Assembly (NCBI RefSeq): GCF_017114985.1
Contig: NZ_JABXKP010000096.1
Coordinates: 1 to 64,000 of the forward strand
Length of the DNA: 64,000 nt
Direction: 5' to 3'
Source of the DNA: Nostoc sp. JL33
GTDB taxonomy: Bacteria > Cyanobacteriota > Cyanobacteriia > Cyanobacteriales > Nostocaceae
Below the pieces are notes generated by a model that was not told the origin of the DNA, made no database searches, and saw only the letters and a list, made by a program, of their open reading frames with translations. This document shows positions 8,639 through 17,048 of the stretch, in pieces. Position numbers and translations under genes: made by a program. Position 1 is the stretch's first letter. Each line of letters begins with the position of its first letter.

Positions 8639-8820
8639 GCGACTAGAAGTCGCGCGCCAGGTGCTTCAAGTCGGCAAAGCCGCCCAACGCACTGGCTTGG
8701 CTACACAGGCAAAACCTGCCTCCGCAGGTTAACAAACCCTTGAATTTGTATTAGTCCACGGAGGTGGACTTTGGTTGTGTAGTAGCGAATTATATTCGCC
8801 CAATACTTTTAAAACAACCT
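8639..8820. repeat. hairpin-rich dispersed element, copy A
   Basis: Begins with GCGACTAGAAGTCGC, then CTACACAGGCAAAACCTGCC, CCTCCGCAGG, a TTGTATTAGTCCACGGAGG segment and ends ATTCGCCCAATACTTTT. The same order of motifs recurs at 44436-44618 (copy B). In copy A a secondary repeat (CCAGGTGCTTCAAGTCGGC and following bases) is inserted inside the first hairpin flank. The 428-bp hpnK-hpnJ spacer holds this element and no gene. Confidence 0.8.
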
Positions 8821-8888
8821 GTTAGACTTATGTCGATCCCAATCCAAAATCGTATTATGTCAATTGCTCTAAAAAGAGCAACCAACTA

Positions 8889-10343
8889 CTAACCAACAAC
8901 TACTGATTCTGCTTTAGCCGTTGCTTGGGTGCGACGATCTTTTAAGTAGGAGAAAAATTCCCGCCCTTCACGCAGGCGACGCACTAACATTTGGGGATCG
9001 GTGAGCATTTCACTGACAATTGGAATGATCGCTCTGGGACGAAAGTAAAATTTCCGATACATGTTTTCAACTGCATCTTCAATCTCAGCACTGGAGAGAT
9101 TTGGATATTGCAGTGTGGACATTTGAATCCCTGAACTAGCAACTAAGGAATTGTTGCTAAACCAATTATTTTCCTGTGCTTGACGATAAAGTTCTGTTCC
9201 GGGATAGGGAGCTGCGATCGAAACCTGAATTGTATGAGGACTAATATCGCAAGCAAACCGGACTGTTTCTTCAATTGTTTGTTGGGTTTCGTCAGGTAAA
9301 CCAATGATAAATGTGCCGTGTACGGTAATGCCAAGTTTATGACAATTTTCCATAAACTTCCGCGCGACTTCCAGCTTGATTCCTTTCTTAATCCCATCCA
9401 AAACTTGCTGATTCCCAGATTCAAATCCTACTAATAGTAGGCGTAAGCCATTATCGCGTAGTTGTTTGAGGGTGTCATAGTCGAGATTGGCACGGGCGTT
9501 GCAACTCCAAGTCAGTTTGAGTCGCTGCATGTGTTCGCTAATCGCGATCGCTCGATGTTTGTCTATAGTAAAGGTGTCGTCATCAAACATATATTCTCGC
9601 ACCTTGTCACCGAAGATAGCTTTAGCTTCTTCCATCTCGCGCCCAACAGCTTCTGGGCTTTTAGTGCGGTATAAGTGTCCACCAATTGTTTGCGGCCAAA
9701 GGCAGAAGGTACATTTTGCCGGACAGCCCCGCCCAGTGTAAAAGGAAATGTATGGATGTAACAAGTAGCCAATAAAGTATTTGGTAATATCCAAATCACG
9801 GTGATAAATCGGCAATACACTGGGCATAGAATCCCAATCGTGAATCAAGGGGCGGTCTTGATTATGACGTATATTACCCTGGCGATCGCGGTAGCTTAGA
9901 CCGGTGATTTCTTCCCAAGATTTAGATAATGCTAGTTCTTTGCAGGTATAGTCAAATTCGTGGCGACACACAAAGTCAATAATTGGGTTTTCAACCAGCG
10001 TCTGCTCTGGTAATATTGCTACGTGCGCTCCAATTAAGCCAATCTGGATATCAGGGTTTTGAGCTTTTATTGCCTTAGCACACTTCACATCATTAGGCAG
10101 CGAAGGTGTGCTGGTGTGCATGATAATTAGCTCGTAATCTTTAGCAATTTCGATTACATCTTCTACTGTTTGGCCATGTGGTGGTGCATCCACAAGCTTA
10201 CTACCAGGTACAAGGGCTGCGGGTTGCGCCAGCCATGTAGGATACCAGAAGGAAGTAATCTCGCGCTTGGCTTGGTATCTCGAACCTGCACCACCATCAA
10301 ACCCATCGAAGGAAGGAGGACTGAGAAACAAAGTTCTTTTCAC
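8889..10343 (-). CDS. hpnJ: HpnJ-like radical SAM protein
   Basis: A 484-residue B12-binding-type radical SAM enzyme. The N-terminal part (about 1-180) is a Rossmann-like cobalamin-binding region; the [4Fe-4S] site is CPAKCTFC (C207, C211, C214) after the segment FYTGRG, and the SAM region GFESGNQQ follows. The start GGAGSRYQAKREI with SFWYPTWLA is characteristic of HpnJ. HpnJ converts glucosaminyl bacteriohopanetetrol to the cyclitol ether by radical ring contraction. It lies upstream of hpnK and hpnI on the same strand. The full set HpnI/HpnJ/HpnK in one place makes the assignment firm, although the actual hopanoid of this organism is not known. Confidence 0.85.
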   Translation of the reverse strand: MKRTLFLSPPSFDGFDGGAGSRYQAKREITSFWYPTWLAQPAALVPGSKLVDAPPHGQTVEDVIEIAKDYELIIMHTSTPSLPNDVKCAKAIKAQNPDIQIGLIGAHVAILPEQTLVENPIIDFVCRHEFDYTCKELALSKSWEEITGLSYRDRQGNIRHNQDRPLIHDWDSMPSVLPIYHRDLDITKYFIGYLLHPYISFYTGRGCPAKCTFCLWPQTIGGHLYRTKSPEAVGREMEEAKAIFGDKVREYMFDDDTFTIDKHRAIAISEHMQRLKLTWSCNARANLDYDTLKQLRDNGLRLLLVGFESGNQQVLDGIKKGIKLEVARKFMENCHKLGITVHGTFIIGLPDETQQTIEETVRFACDISPHTIQVSIAAPYPGTELYRQAQENNWFSNNSLVASSGIQMSTLQYPNLSSAEIEDAVENMYRKFYFRPRAIIPIVSEMLTDPQMLVRRLREGREFFSYLKDRRTQATAKAESVVVG

Positions 10344-10994
10344 AGGTATATTTCCTTGTATATAGTTTGAAGGTTTTAGACTTTTTTACGATAAAACCTC
10401 AAAAACAGCATATGCGATCGCAGTCCTAAATCATTCATTAAATTTTCTATTTCTCTGGAGTTAGCGAAAAATATTTTTTAATTGAACCACACCAGACGCA
10501 GAGAAAACAAAGAGATAAGGAATGATCTAGGACTGCTATATATCAATAAAAGTGTTTACTGATAAGCATAATTTATCGAACAGAATACATGCGTCAGTCG
10601 TCAGAATACAGGAAAGGTATTCTGTACGAAAAAGCGGATAGCGTAGCGTAAAGCCTACGGCATGGCAACTCTTGGAGACGCTACGCGAACGCTTAGAGCG
10701 ACTGTGCGTAGCGTCTGAATAATCGGCGTTTTTGCACCCCCACCAAATTTTCTTGTTTTGTGGTCTTCTCTACGAGACGCAAGCGCGAACAATCAGTCGC
10801 GGGTCTGAATAAGAGACTGATAGCGTTACGCTTTCTCGTGTCCGCGTACTCCTGCGGAGGACAAGCTACGCGTAGCGTCTGTCTGCGACACGCTGCGCGA
10901 ACGTAGAGAGCGTCTTGATTCTGACGAATGTATTCTGACTTCTGAATTCTTCTTCAACTTTGTTTTGCTTTTTAGCAAAATGACATCTTGACAG
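10344..10994. repeat. spacer filled with dispersed Nostoc-type repeats
   Basis: 651 bp without a convincing gene. It carries several copies of a short dispersed repeat whose core is GGAGACGCTACGCGAACG or its complement (for example near 10672-10692, and CGCGTAGCGTCTG near 10869), HIP1 sites, and the A/T-rich leader of hpnJ. An ORF across 10826-11071 is made of this repeat and is not considered real. Confidence 0.7.
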
Positions 10995-12662
10995 TTAGCT
11001 ACGAACTTTGGTAAGGACTTTTTGGGAATAAAAGGAAGCCGATTCTTCGTTTTTGGCACAATCTTGGGCAAACTTAATCAAATGATGTCCGACAAGTCCA
11101 ACGTGAATCAAGTTTTCAATATTACCTGCTTTCAATGCTGGCTTGGCCATTTTCCAGAAAGTCTGACGATAGTTACTAAATATGCCTATCCGCAGCAAAA
11201 TATTAGCTAAATAAGTTAGACCTTTGCGAATATTAGCCGCAGAAGCGCGAGATGGGCTGTTAGGTATTTCGATGCGGTTTGGGTAGGTGTGTTCCATGTT
11301 GTAGGCAAACCGTTGATATAAAAATTCTGGCTCATAAGCAGTTGTGATGCAGCGCCGCCACATCTCAATAACTTGCTCGTAGGGCATCAAAAACTCAACA
11401 TTTGATTCGCGGCTTTCATCATAGATAAGTCGTCCTTCTGCTTCTAACCTCCGCCATAATGGAGTTCTCGGTAATGCATGAAGCAGGTTAATTGTCAACA
11501 TGGGAATTTGGGATGCCCGAATAAATTCGATAATTCGGTCTGCTGTTTCTGGTGTATCTGTATCCAGCCCGATGATGATTCCTGAAACTACTTCCATGCC
11601 ATAGCTATTTAAAATCTGAATCGCTTTTAAGATTGGCATACTCAGATTTTGGTCTTTGGAAATAGCATGGAGAGCATTTGGTTCAGGTGTTTCAATACCA
11701 CAAAAGATTGTGCAAAAATAAGCTTCGCGCATCATCTCTAGCAGTTTTGGACTTTGAGCTAGGTTGAGCGTTGCTTCACAGGCAAACTGGATGGGGTAGC
11801 CATTGCGTTTTTGCCAGTCAATCAGATGAGGAAGTAACTTCATGGCGGCGCGGCGATCGCCAACAAAGTTATCATCGACAAAATACACTGCCCCCAAATT
11901 ACCAGATTGTCGCATTGCATCTAACTCTGCGACTACTTGCTCTGGTGTTTTCATCCTGGGGCTGTTGCCATAGAGTTCTGGAATATCACAAAACTCGCAG
12001 CGATAAGGGCAACCACTGGAAAATTGCACATTTGCCAGGAAATAATCATTGATATTCAGCAAATGATAAGCTGGGGTGGGAAACTCGGTTAAGGGTAAAC
12101 GTTCTTTAGTTTCAAACCGAATTTGCGCTTGGGGACGTTCCAGATTTTGGTCTAAATATTCGATCATGCGATCGCTAGCATCTCCCAACTCACCCAAGTG
12201 TAAAATGTCAAACTCAGGATAATATTCTGGACACCCAGATACTGAGGGGCCACCTACAACTGTAATTTTGCCGGCTCGATGGGCAAGTTCATTAATTTGA
12301 TTAATCTGTGGTTTTTGGATATGCATTCCACTCACAATCACCACATCAGCCCATTGGTAATCAGCCCTACTTGCTGATTTGACATTTTCATCAATAAACC
12401 TCACTTCCCATTGTTTAGGTAAGTAGGCAGCCACAATTAAAATACCTTGGGGTGGCATAAAAGCCCGAACGCTACCCATGAGTGGGTAGGCGTGATGAAA
12501 AGTACCAAAGGACCGGCTGTATTTGGGAAATATACACAGAATGCGTCGATGGTGCGAGGGAACGTAGCGGGTTCCTTGAGCAGTAGGAGCGGTTTTTGAA
12601 TCGCCCGCTACATGAATTTGTTTATCTAAAGACTTCAGATTCACAGTCATCGCAAATTTCAC
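10995..12662 (-). CDS. hpnP: B12-binding radical SAM protein, probable hopanoid C-2 methylase
   Basis: A 555-residue protein with an N-terminal cobalamin-binding domain (about 38-175, ending GELGDASDRMIEYL), a radical SAM core with CPYRCEFC (C218, C222, C225) and a C-terminal DUF4070-type region after ALPRTPLWRRL. The N-terminal FPKYSRSFGTF, MPPQGILIVAAYLP and SGMHIQKPQIN segments and CDIPELYG after the cluster cysteines match my memory of HpnP, which methylates hopanoids at C-2. Other cyanobacterial B12 radical SAM enzymes with DUF4070 exist, so the assignment rests on resemblance and on the HpnJ/K/I neighbours. A start four codons in (12650) is also possible. The 651-bp repeat-filled spacer to hpnJ suggests it may have its own transcript. 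Confidence 0.68.
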   Translation of the reverse strand: MKFAMTVNLKSLDKQIHVAGDSKTAPTAQGTRYVPSHHRRILCIFPKYSRSFGTFHHAYPLMGSVRAFMPPQGILIVAAYLPKQWEVRFIDENVKSASRADYQWADVVIVSGMHIQKPQINQINELAHRAGKITVVGGPSVSGCPEYYPEFDILHLGELGDASDRMIEYLDQNLERPQAQIRFETKERLPLTEFPTPAYHLLNINDYFLANVQFSSGCPYRCEFCDIPELYGNSPRMKTPEQVVAELDAMRQSGNLGAVYFVDDNFVGDRRAAMKLLPHLIDWQKRNGYPIQFACEATLNLAQSPKLLEMMREAYFCTIFCGIETPEPNALHAISKDQNLSMPILKAIQILNSYGMEVVSGIIIGLDTDTPETADRIIEFIRASQIPMLTINLLHALPRTPLWRRLEAEGRLIYDESRESNVEFLMPYEQVIEMWRRCITTAYEPEFLYQRFAYNMEHTYPNRIEIPNSPSRASAANIRKGLTYLANILLRIGIFSNYRQTFWKMAKPALKAGNIENLIHVGLVGHHLIKFAQDCAKNEESASFYSQKVLTKVRS

Positions 12663-12795
12663 CCTGGAAAACTGAGCAGCTAATTTGACAGTTTATTGAC
12701 AAAATCAGCTATTATTTCAACTAGCTTACCAAAGAAAGGCAGTTATGCTAGAGATGAAACAATGCGGTGAGCCAGCGTGGCATGAGAAATCCGTA

Positions 12796-12931
12796 ATATC
12801 ATGTCCGGTAGCATACCCATAATAAAAGAACCCCACCCCCAACCCCTCCCCGCAGGCGGGGAGGGGAGCTAAAGCGCAGCTTTGGCGGGGTGGGGTTCCG
12901 GGTATTATGCTTAATTACCCGGACATGATAT
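12796..12931. mobile_element. complete MITE-like element with 13-bp inverted ends
   Basis: Bounded by ATATCATGTCCGG (12796-12808) and its exact complement CCGGACATGATAT (12919-12931). Inside are outer arms GAACCCCACCCC (12828-12839) and GGGGTGGGGTTC (12887-12898), an inner stem CTCCCCGC/GCGGGGAG, and an AAAGCGCAGCTTT palindrome. No ORF. Relatives lie at 1655, 48691 and, more distantly, 22681. The rest of the 12663-13100 spacer holds a further short repeat (GGAGACGCTCCGCGAACGC near 12983) and the leader of the radical SAM gene. Confidence 0.88.
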
Positions 12932-13100
12932 AAGTGATCGATCACAAACTAAGTAGCAGAATAGCCCTTGTGATTGCAACTCTTGGAGACGCTCCGCGAA
13001 CGCTTCGCTCGCAATGACTGTAAATATTTTTGTCCGATTACTTATTTTTCTTTTTTCGGATGAAACCACCCGGTACTTAAAAAGCGGGCTGGGGGGTTTC

Positions 13101-14408
13101 TTATCTATAATCTTGCTTTTGGATACTCCCTAAACGAGCCGCATCACGAATATTATATTCAGGACGAGTAAAGCGATTTAGCTGCATCTCAAAAAAATCT
13201 CGATTGGCTTGTAAATGCTTAGGATTTTGGTCATCCAATGGATATAAAAGTGCAGTTCGCAAAGCTTGAATTACCGCAGAAGTGACACAGTACATTGAGC
13301 GTTGAAAACTAACTCCCAACTGAATCAACATATCTTCTTCACCCCGGCAATGTTTGCTGTAGTAATCTACAAGATATGGTGGCAAAAAATGCAGCATATC
13401 TTGCATTAATAATGTCGGGGGAATGCCAGCAGTACCCACTGGAAATACATCAGCGTAAAGAATGCCGAAGTGAAAATCTTTTTGGTCTTCTGGTACTTGA
13501 CGCGCTTGAGCATTATAAGATTTTGTCCCTCGGAAGGGTGCAGTGCGGTAGAAAACTGCTTCTACGTAAGGTAATGCGGCTTCATATAGCCACATGAAAC
13601 CCTTAGATTTGGGGACAATTTCATAGCATTCGCCCCGAATATAAACGTGATGGTAAATGGGACGACCTGCGATCGCAAATATACCATTAACTAAGAAACT
13701 CATTGCCTCTGGGACGCTGTTAATTGTCCCTTCGTCATAGCGATCGGACATTTCAAAGAATACCGGAGCCATCACTTCCCAGAATAAGCCCAGATTAGCG
13801 TAGTATGACATCTGGCGGCACTGTTCTAAAAACATATCGGGGAACAGCTTGTAAAGTCCCAGCATTACGGGATTCCCTTGGAAGTAAGCTTTAATTGCCT
13901 TGTCAGCGTTGGCTTTGTATTCTTTTGAATCTAGGTAAGGGTCAAATTGCCCACCCATCCCTCTGTGCCACAACATAGCCCGCATACAAGCTTCCGCAAA
14001 TTCCATGTTAATGCGATCGTGGAACAAGTGATGCAACAACTTCGGCATTTTGAAAGTTTCACCCTTCTCAATAAATGCCAAAAGTTCTGGATGTGCAGTA
14101 GCTTCGCCGCGCCAAATTCGTAAATCGGCATCATCGCCAGCATAATGATTATGCAGTTCTAAATACTCTTTGGGTAAGAAGTATTTAAAGAAGGGAAGCG
14201 GGTTTAAAAATTCGTGTTCGGCAATATAAAGTAGGTCACGCCAGTAAAAATCCATCGGCACAGCATATGCTTTGTATAAACCGATGATTTGCATCAAATT
14301 TTCTGGGGTATCGGGTAACATTGCACCGCCTGCTTCTAGGCGGTGAATTACTTCGGCAAATTCGTGCTTTGAAGGAGGTAATTTAATTGCTGTTTTAATT
14401 GCTGTCAT
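13101..14408 (-). CDS. CO2 hydration protein of NDH-1MS (CupA/CupB, ChpY/ChpX family)
   Basis: A 435-residue soluble protein of the CO2-hydration family that docks on the NdhD/NdhF arm of the specialised NDH-1 complexes and hydrates CO2 to bicarbonate on the cytoplasmic side of the thylakoid. Family features seen are HRLEAGGAMLPDTPENL near the N terminus, LLHHLFHDRINMEFAEACM with histidines and acidic residues, LWHRGMGGQFDPYLD, and a conserved central PIYHHVYIRGECYEI. It ends an ndhF-carbonic anhydrase-ndhD-cup run on one strand, 133 bp after ndhD. CupA normally has a small partner, CupS, which is not seen here; that slightly favours the CupB type, but I cannot settle the paralogue from sequence memory. 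Confidence 0.9.
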   Translation of the reverse strand: MTAIKTAIKLPPSKHEFAEVIHRLEAGGAMLPDTPENLMQIIGLYKAYAVPMDFYWRDLLYIAEHEFLNPLPFFKYFLPKEYLELHNHYAGDDADLRIWRGEATAHPELLAFIEKGETFKMPKLLHHLFHDRINMEFAEACMRAMLWHRGMGGQFDPYLDSKEYKANADKAIKAYFQGNPVMLGLYKLFPDMFLEQCRQMSYYANLGLFWEVMAPVFFEMSDRYDEGTINSVPEAMSFLVNGIFAIAGRPIYHHVYIRGECYEIVPKSKGFMWLYEAALPYVEAVFYRTAPFRGTKSYNAQARQVPEDQKDFHFGILYADVFPVGTAGIPPTLLMQDMLHFLPPYLVDYYSKHCRGEEDMLIQLGVSFQRSMYCVTSAVIQALRTALLYPLDDQNPKHLQANRDFFEMQLNRFTRPEYNIRDAARLGSIQKQDYR

Positions 14409-14427
14409 GGTAATCGTAAATTGGTAG

Positions 14428-14522
14428 AGACGCGATTAATCGCGTCTGGGGGATAAATTTTGAGAGGCGATAAATCGTGTCTGGGGGATAGGTTTTGAGA
14501 CGCGATAAATCGCCGTCTCTAC
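14428..14522. repeat. tandem GAGACGCGATAAATCG-type palindromic repeat
   Basis: Three degenerate units in the ndhD-cup spacer. The first contains the perfect 20-bp palindrome AGACGCGATTAATCGCGTCT (14428-14447); the next two carry GGCGATAAATCGTGTCTGGG and GACGCGATAAATCGCCGTCT. They could form transcript hairpins between the two genes, so they may lower downstream expression; this is inference. Confidence 0.75.
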
Positions 14523-14541
14523 AAGTGTTTTGATTTATTTC

Positions 14542-16038
14542 CTATTTCACCGCTACTTGAGAGATGACGGTTTTTTCCAAAGAGGGAATTGTAGCCACCA
14601 TTGTTGTAGTTGTGGATTCACTCCAACGCACTAACCAAGTGGGTTGTACTCCCAAAAAGATGATAAAAGCTGCCAAAATTAAAGCTGGTATTTTCTCAGA
14701 CCATAAAACTTTCGGATAGTAGGCTAAGTTATCGAGTCTGCCAAAACAGGTTCGGTTGAGGAGAATCACAAAATAAACTGCGGTTAATCCACTAGCGACT
14801 ACACACAAAATTGTCGGAATGGGAAAGATAGAGAAACTACCTTGAAAGACGATAAATTCCGCGATGAATCCTGTTAAACCGGGGATACCAGCACTAGCCA
14901 TACCACTTAAAACTAGTAAGGCGCTAATTAGGGGTAAACCGCGTATGGGACTCATTAAGCCATTGAGTTTATCTAACTCGCGGGTGCCAACTTTGGCTTC
15001 CACGACTCCCACCAAGTGGAAGAGAATCGCCAGGATGATACCGTGGCTAAACATTTGGGCGACTGCACCCACAAGTGCTAAAGGAGTACTGGCGGCAGCA
15101 GCTAGTAAGATATAACCCATGTGGCCGACGGAACTGTATGCTACCATGCGCTTGATATCTTTTTGAGCGATCGCAATTACTGCCCCATACATGGCGCTGA
15201 CTGCTCCCCAAATTGCCAAAGTCGGTGCAATAATACTCCAAGCATGGGGAAACATACCTAACCCAAACCTCAACAATCCATAAGTTCCCAACTTTGCTAA
15301 TACGCCACCGAGAAGAATAGCAATTGGTGCTGAAGCCTCAACATAAGCATCGGGTAGCCAAGTATGGAAGGGAACTAAGGGAATTTTAATCCCAAAACCT
15401 AATACTATCCCTGCTAGTAAAAGGATTTGTTTTGCTGTTGATAGATTTTCTGTAGAGAATGCATCAAAAGCAAAATTGGTAGAACCACTCAGCCACACCA
15501 TACCTAAGAATGTTGCCAGAATTAATGCTCCTGAAACAGCAGTATAAATCAGGAATTTAATCCCAGCATAAGCCCGTTTTTCCCCTCCCCAAATTGAAAT
15601 TAGTAAGTAGAAGGGGATTAATTCTAGTTCGTAGAATAGGAAGAATAGCAGTAAATTTTCTGCTAAAAAAGCACCTGCGACTCCTCCACTAACTAATAAA
15701 ATCATCGAGTAGAACAGCCGGGGACGTTCAGTTTCTTTACTACTGCTGTAAATAGCAATCCAGGTGAGCAGGCTATTTAACACCAACATCAATATAGAAA
15801 GCCCGTCAACACCTAATTGATAACTCAAACCAAGGGTTTCATTCCAGGGCAAATACTCTTGAAATTGCATTCCGGGATTGCTGATATCAAATTTTAGCAG
15901 GATAAAAAGGTTCCAAAATAGAACTATCCCAGAAAAAATTAATGCTGTTAAACGAATGCGATGTTTAGGGATACTTACAGGTAATATTGCTATTAAAACA
16001 GCAGCGAAAATTGGCAGCCAAATCAAGACGCTTAACAT
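14542..16038 (-). CDS. ndhD: NAD(P)H-quinone oxidoreductase subunit 4, NdhD3/D4 type
   Basis: About 498 residues, thirteen to fourteen membrane segments, with antiporter-like core motifs: ELELIPFYLLISIWGG, the half-channel lysine region GFGIKIPLVPFHTWLPDAYVEASAPIAILLGGVLAKLG (described here as two adjoining blocks), and QKDIKRMVAYSSVGHMGYI. The start at 16038 (MLSVLIWLPIFAAV) is chosen because the 18 extra upstream codons (ending KDKIT) are encoded partly by a dispersed palindromic repeat. Its position beside ndhF, a carbonic anhydrase and a cup gene marks it as the CO2-uptake version rather than respiratory NdhD1/D2. Confidence 0.9.
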   Translation of the reverse strand: MLSVLIWLPIFAAVLIAILPVSIPKHRIRLTALIFSGIVLFWNLFILLKFDISNPGMQFQEYLPWNETLGLSYQLGVDGLSILMLVLNSLLTWIAIYSSSKETERPRLFYSMILLVSGGVAGAFLAENLLLFFLFYELELIPFYLLISIWGGEKRAYAGIKFLIYTAVSGALILATFLGMVWLSGSTNFAFDAFSTENLSTAKQILLLAGIVLGFGIKIPLVPFHTWLPDAYVEASAPIAILLGGVLAKLGTYGLLRFGLGMFPHAWSIIAPTLAIWGAVSAMYGAVIAIAQKDIKRMVAYSSVGHMGYILLAAAASTPLALVGAVAQMFSHGIILAILFHLVGVVEAKVGTRELDKLNGLMSPIRGLPLISALLVLSGMASAGIPGLTGFIAEFIVFQGSFSIFPIPTILCVVASGLTAVYFVILLNRTCFGRLDNLAYYPKVLWSEKIPALILAAFIIFLGVQPTWLVRWSESTTTTMVATIPSLEKTVISQVAVK

Positions 16039-16054
16039 GGTAATTTTGTCCTTT

Positions 16055-16168
16055 GTCTTTTCCTCGTTCCCAGTCTGAGACTGGAAACGCACTTCATTGC
16101 GGTGCCGCGAATTCGTGAGGCAGCAGCCCCTAAATTTGCATTCCCAGTCTCCGACTGGGGACGAGATT
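16055..16168. repeat. inverted pair of CCAGTCTGAGACTGG palindromes
   Basis: CTCGTTCCCAGTCTGAGACTGG near 16061-16083 and TTCCCAGTCTCCGACTGGGGACGAG near 16139-16165 are each palindromic and are inverted relative to each other, so the segment can fold into a larger structure. It lies between the carbonic anhydrase and ndhD genes. A dispersed element of the Nostoc kind, not a gene. Confidence 0.7.
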
Positions 16169-16283
16169 TAAAAAGCTAGTACAGCGCGGCGGAAATAAAC
16201 AATCCATTCCAAATCAACAAAACGCTTACGCTGTATTAGTTTTGACTTTTGACTTTTGAATGCGTGACTTCCGCCTTGCGGTA

Positions 16284-16997
16284 CTAGCCTACTATAGTGA
16301 TTGCGCCAGTATCTAAATCGTAATAGCCACCGACTATTTTCAGTTTTTCTGCCTTGATTAACTCAGATAAAACTGTTGATGATTTCAATTTCTTGATTTG
16401 CGCCAAAATATTTGCTTTACAAGCATTTTCTAACTTATCTCCTGATTTATCTTTTGAGCTTTCTACACTTGGTTTAATTGCTTCAAGTAAACTTCCAATT
16501 TGTCCAGGTACTGGATCGCCTTTCATCGCCGCTTGTACCGCACCACATCTTTCATGCCCTACTACCATGATCACTTTGGAACCTAATACTAAACTGCCAA
16601 ATTCTAAGCTACCAATTTGCTGTGTTGTGGCAATATTACCAGCTATCCGGCAGACAAATAAATCTCCAAGTCCTTGGTCAAAAACAATTTCTGAAGGGAC
16701 TCGTGAATCTGCACAACCGAGAATAGAAGCGAAAGGCTTTTGACCTTTAGCAACTTCGACTAAACGTGAATAGCTTTGGTCGGGATTACGACGTTTTCTT
16801 TTGGCAAACCTTTCATTTCCATCTAATAGCTCTTGCAATGCCTTATCGGGGGTAATATCATCTTCTGCTAAGGCTTTTTCGGGTGCAAGTAAGTTTGAGC
16901 TAAGTCCGGCTGTCAATACACCTGTACCGATCGCACCTGCACTAAACTTAAATAAACTTCTTCTAGAAAGATTTATCTGGGGATGTTGTATGCTCAT
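16284..16997 (-). CDS. beta-carbonic anhydrase with Tat-type signal
   Basis: Interconverts CO2 and bicarbonate. The 237-residue protein has the zinc site and active-site dyad of beta-class enzymes: CADSR (C95, D97, R99) and HERC (H148, C151). Residues 11-44 (SRRSLFKFSAGAIGTG, then a hydrophobic stretch ending in ALA) look like a twin-arginine signal, placing the enzyme in the thylakoid lumen or periplasm. It is embedded between ndhF (51 bp upstream) and ndhD (245 bp downstream). A thylakoid beta-carbonic anhydrase, EcaB, is known in Synechocystis to act with CupA/CupB complexes; the gene context here suggests the same partnership, hence a probable EcaB-type protein. Orthology is not proven. 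Confidence 0.9.
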   Translation of the reverse strand: MSIQHPQINLSRRSLFKFSAGAIGTGVLTAGLSSNLLAPEKALAEDDITPDKALQELLDGNERFAKRKRRNPDQSYSRLVEVAKGQKPFASILGCADSRVPSEIVFDQGLGDLFVCRIAGNIATTQQIGSLEFGSLVLGSKVIMVVGHERCGAVQAAMKGDPVPGQIGSLLEAIKPSVESSKDKSGDKLENACKANILAQIKKLKSSTVLSELIKAEKLKIVGGYYDLDTGAITIVG

Positions 16998-17048
16998 GAA
17001 ATTATTCTCACAATATTAAACTGTTAACTTTTAGGAGGATAGTTACTG

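Noticed and set aside
8550..8732. 60-residue plus-strand ORF
   Set aside because: Lies in the hairpin element at 8639 and has no homology I recognise.
10826..11071. 81-residue minus-strand ORF
   Set aside because: Overlaps the end of the radical SAM gene and consists of dispersed GCGTAGCGTCT repeats.
12663..12795. Possible cobalamin riboswitch before the B12-type radical SAM gene
   Set aside because: I looked for the B12-box and surrounding helices and did not find a matching segment; the leader is ordinary A/T-rich sequence.
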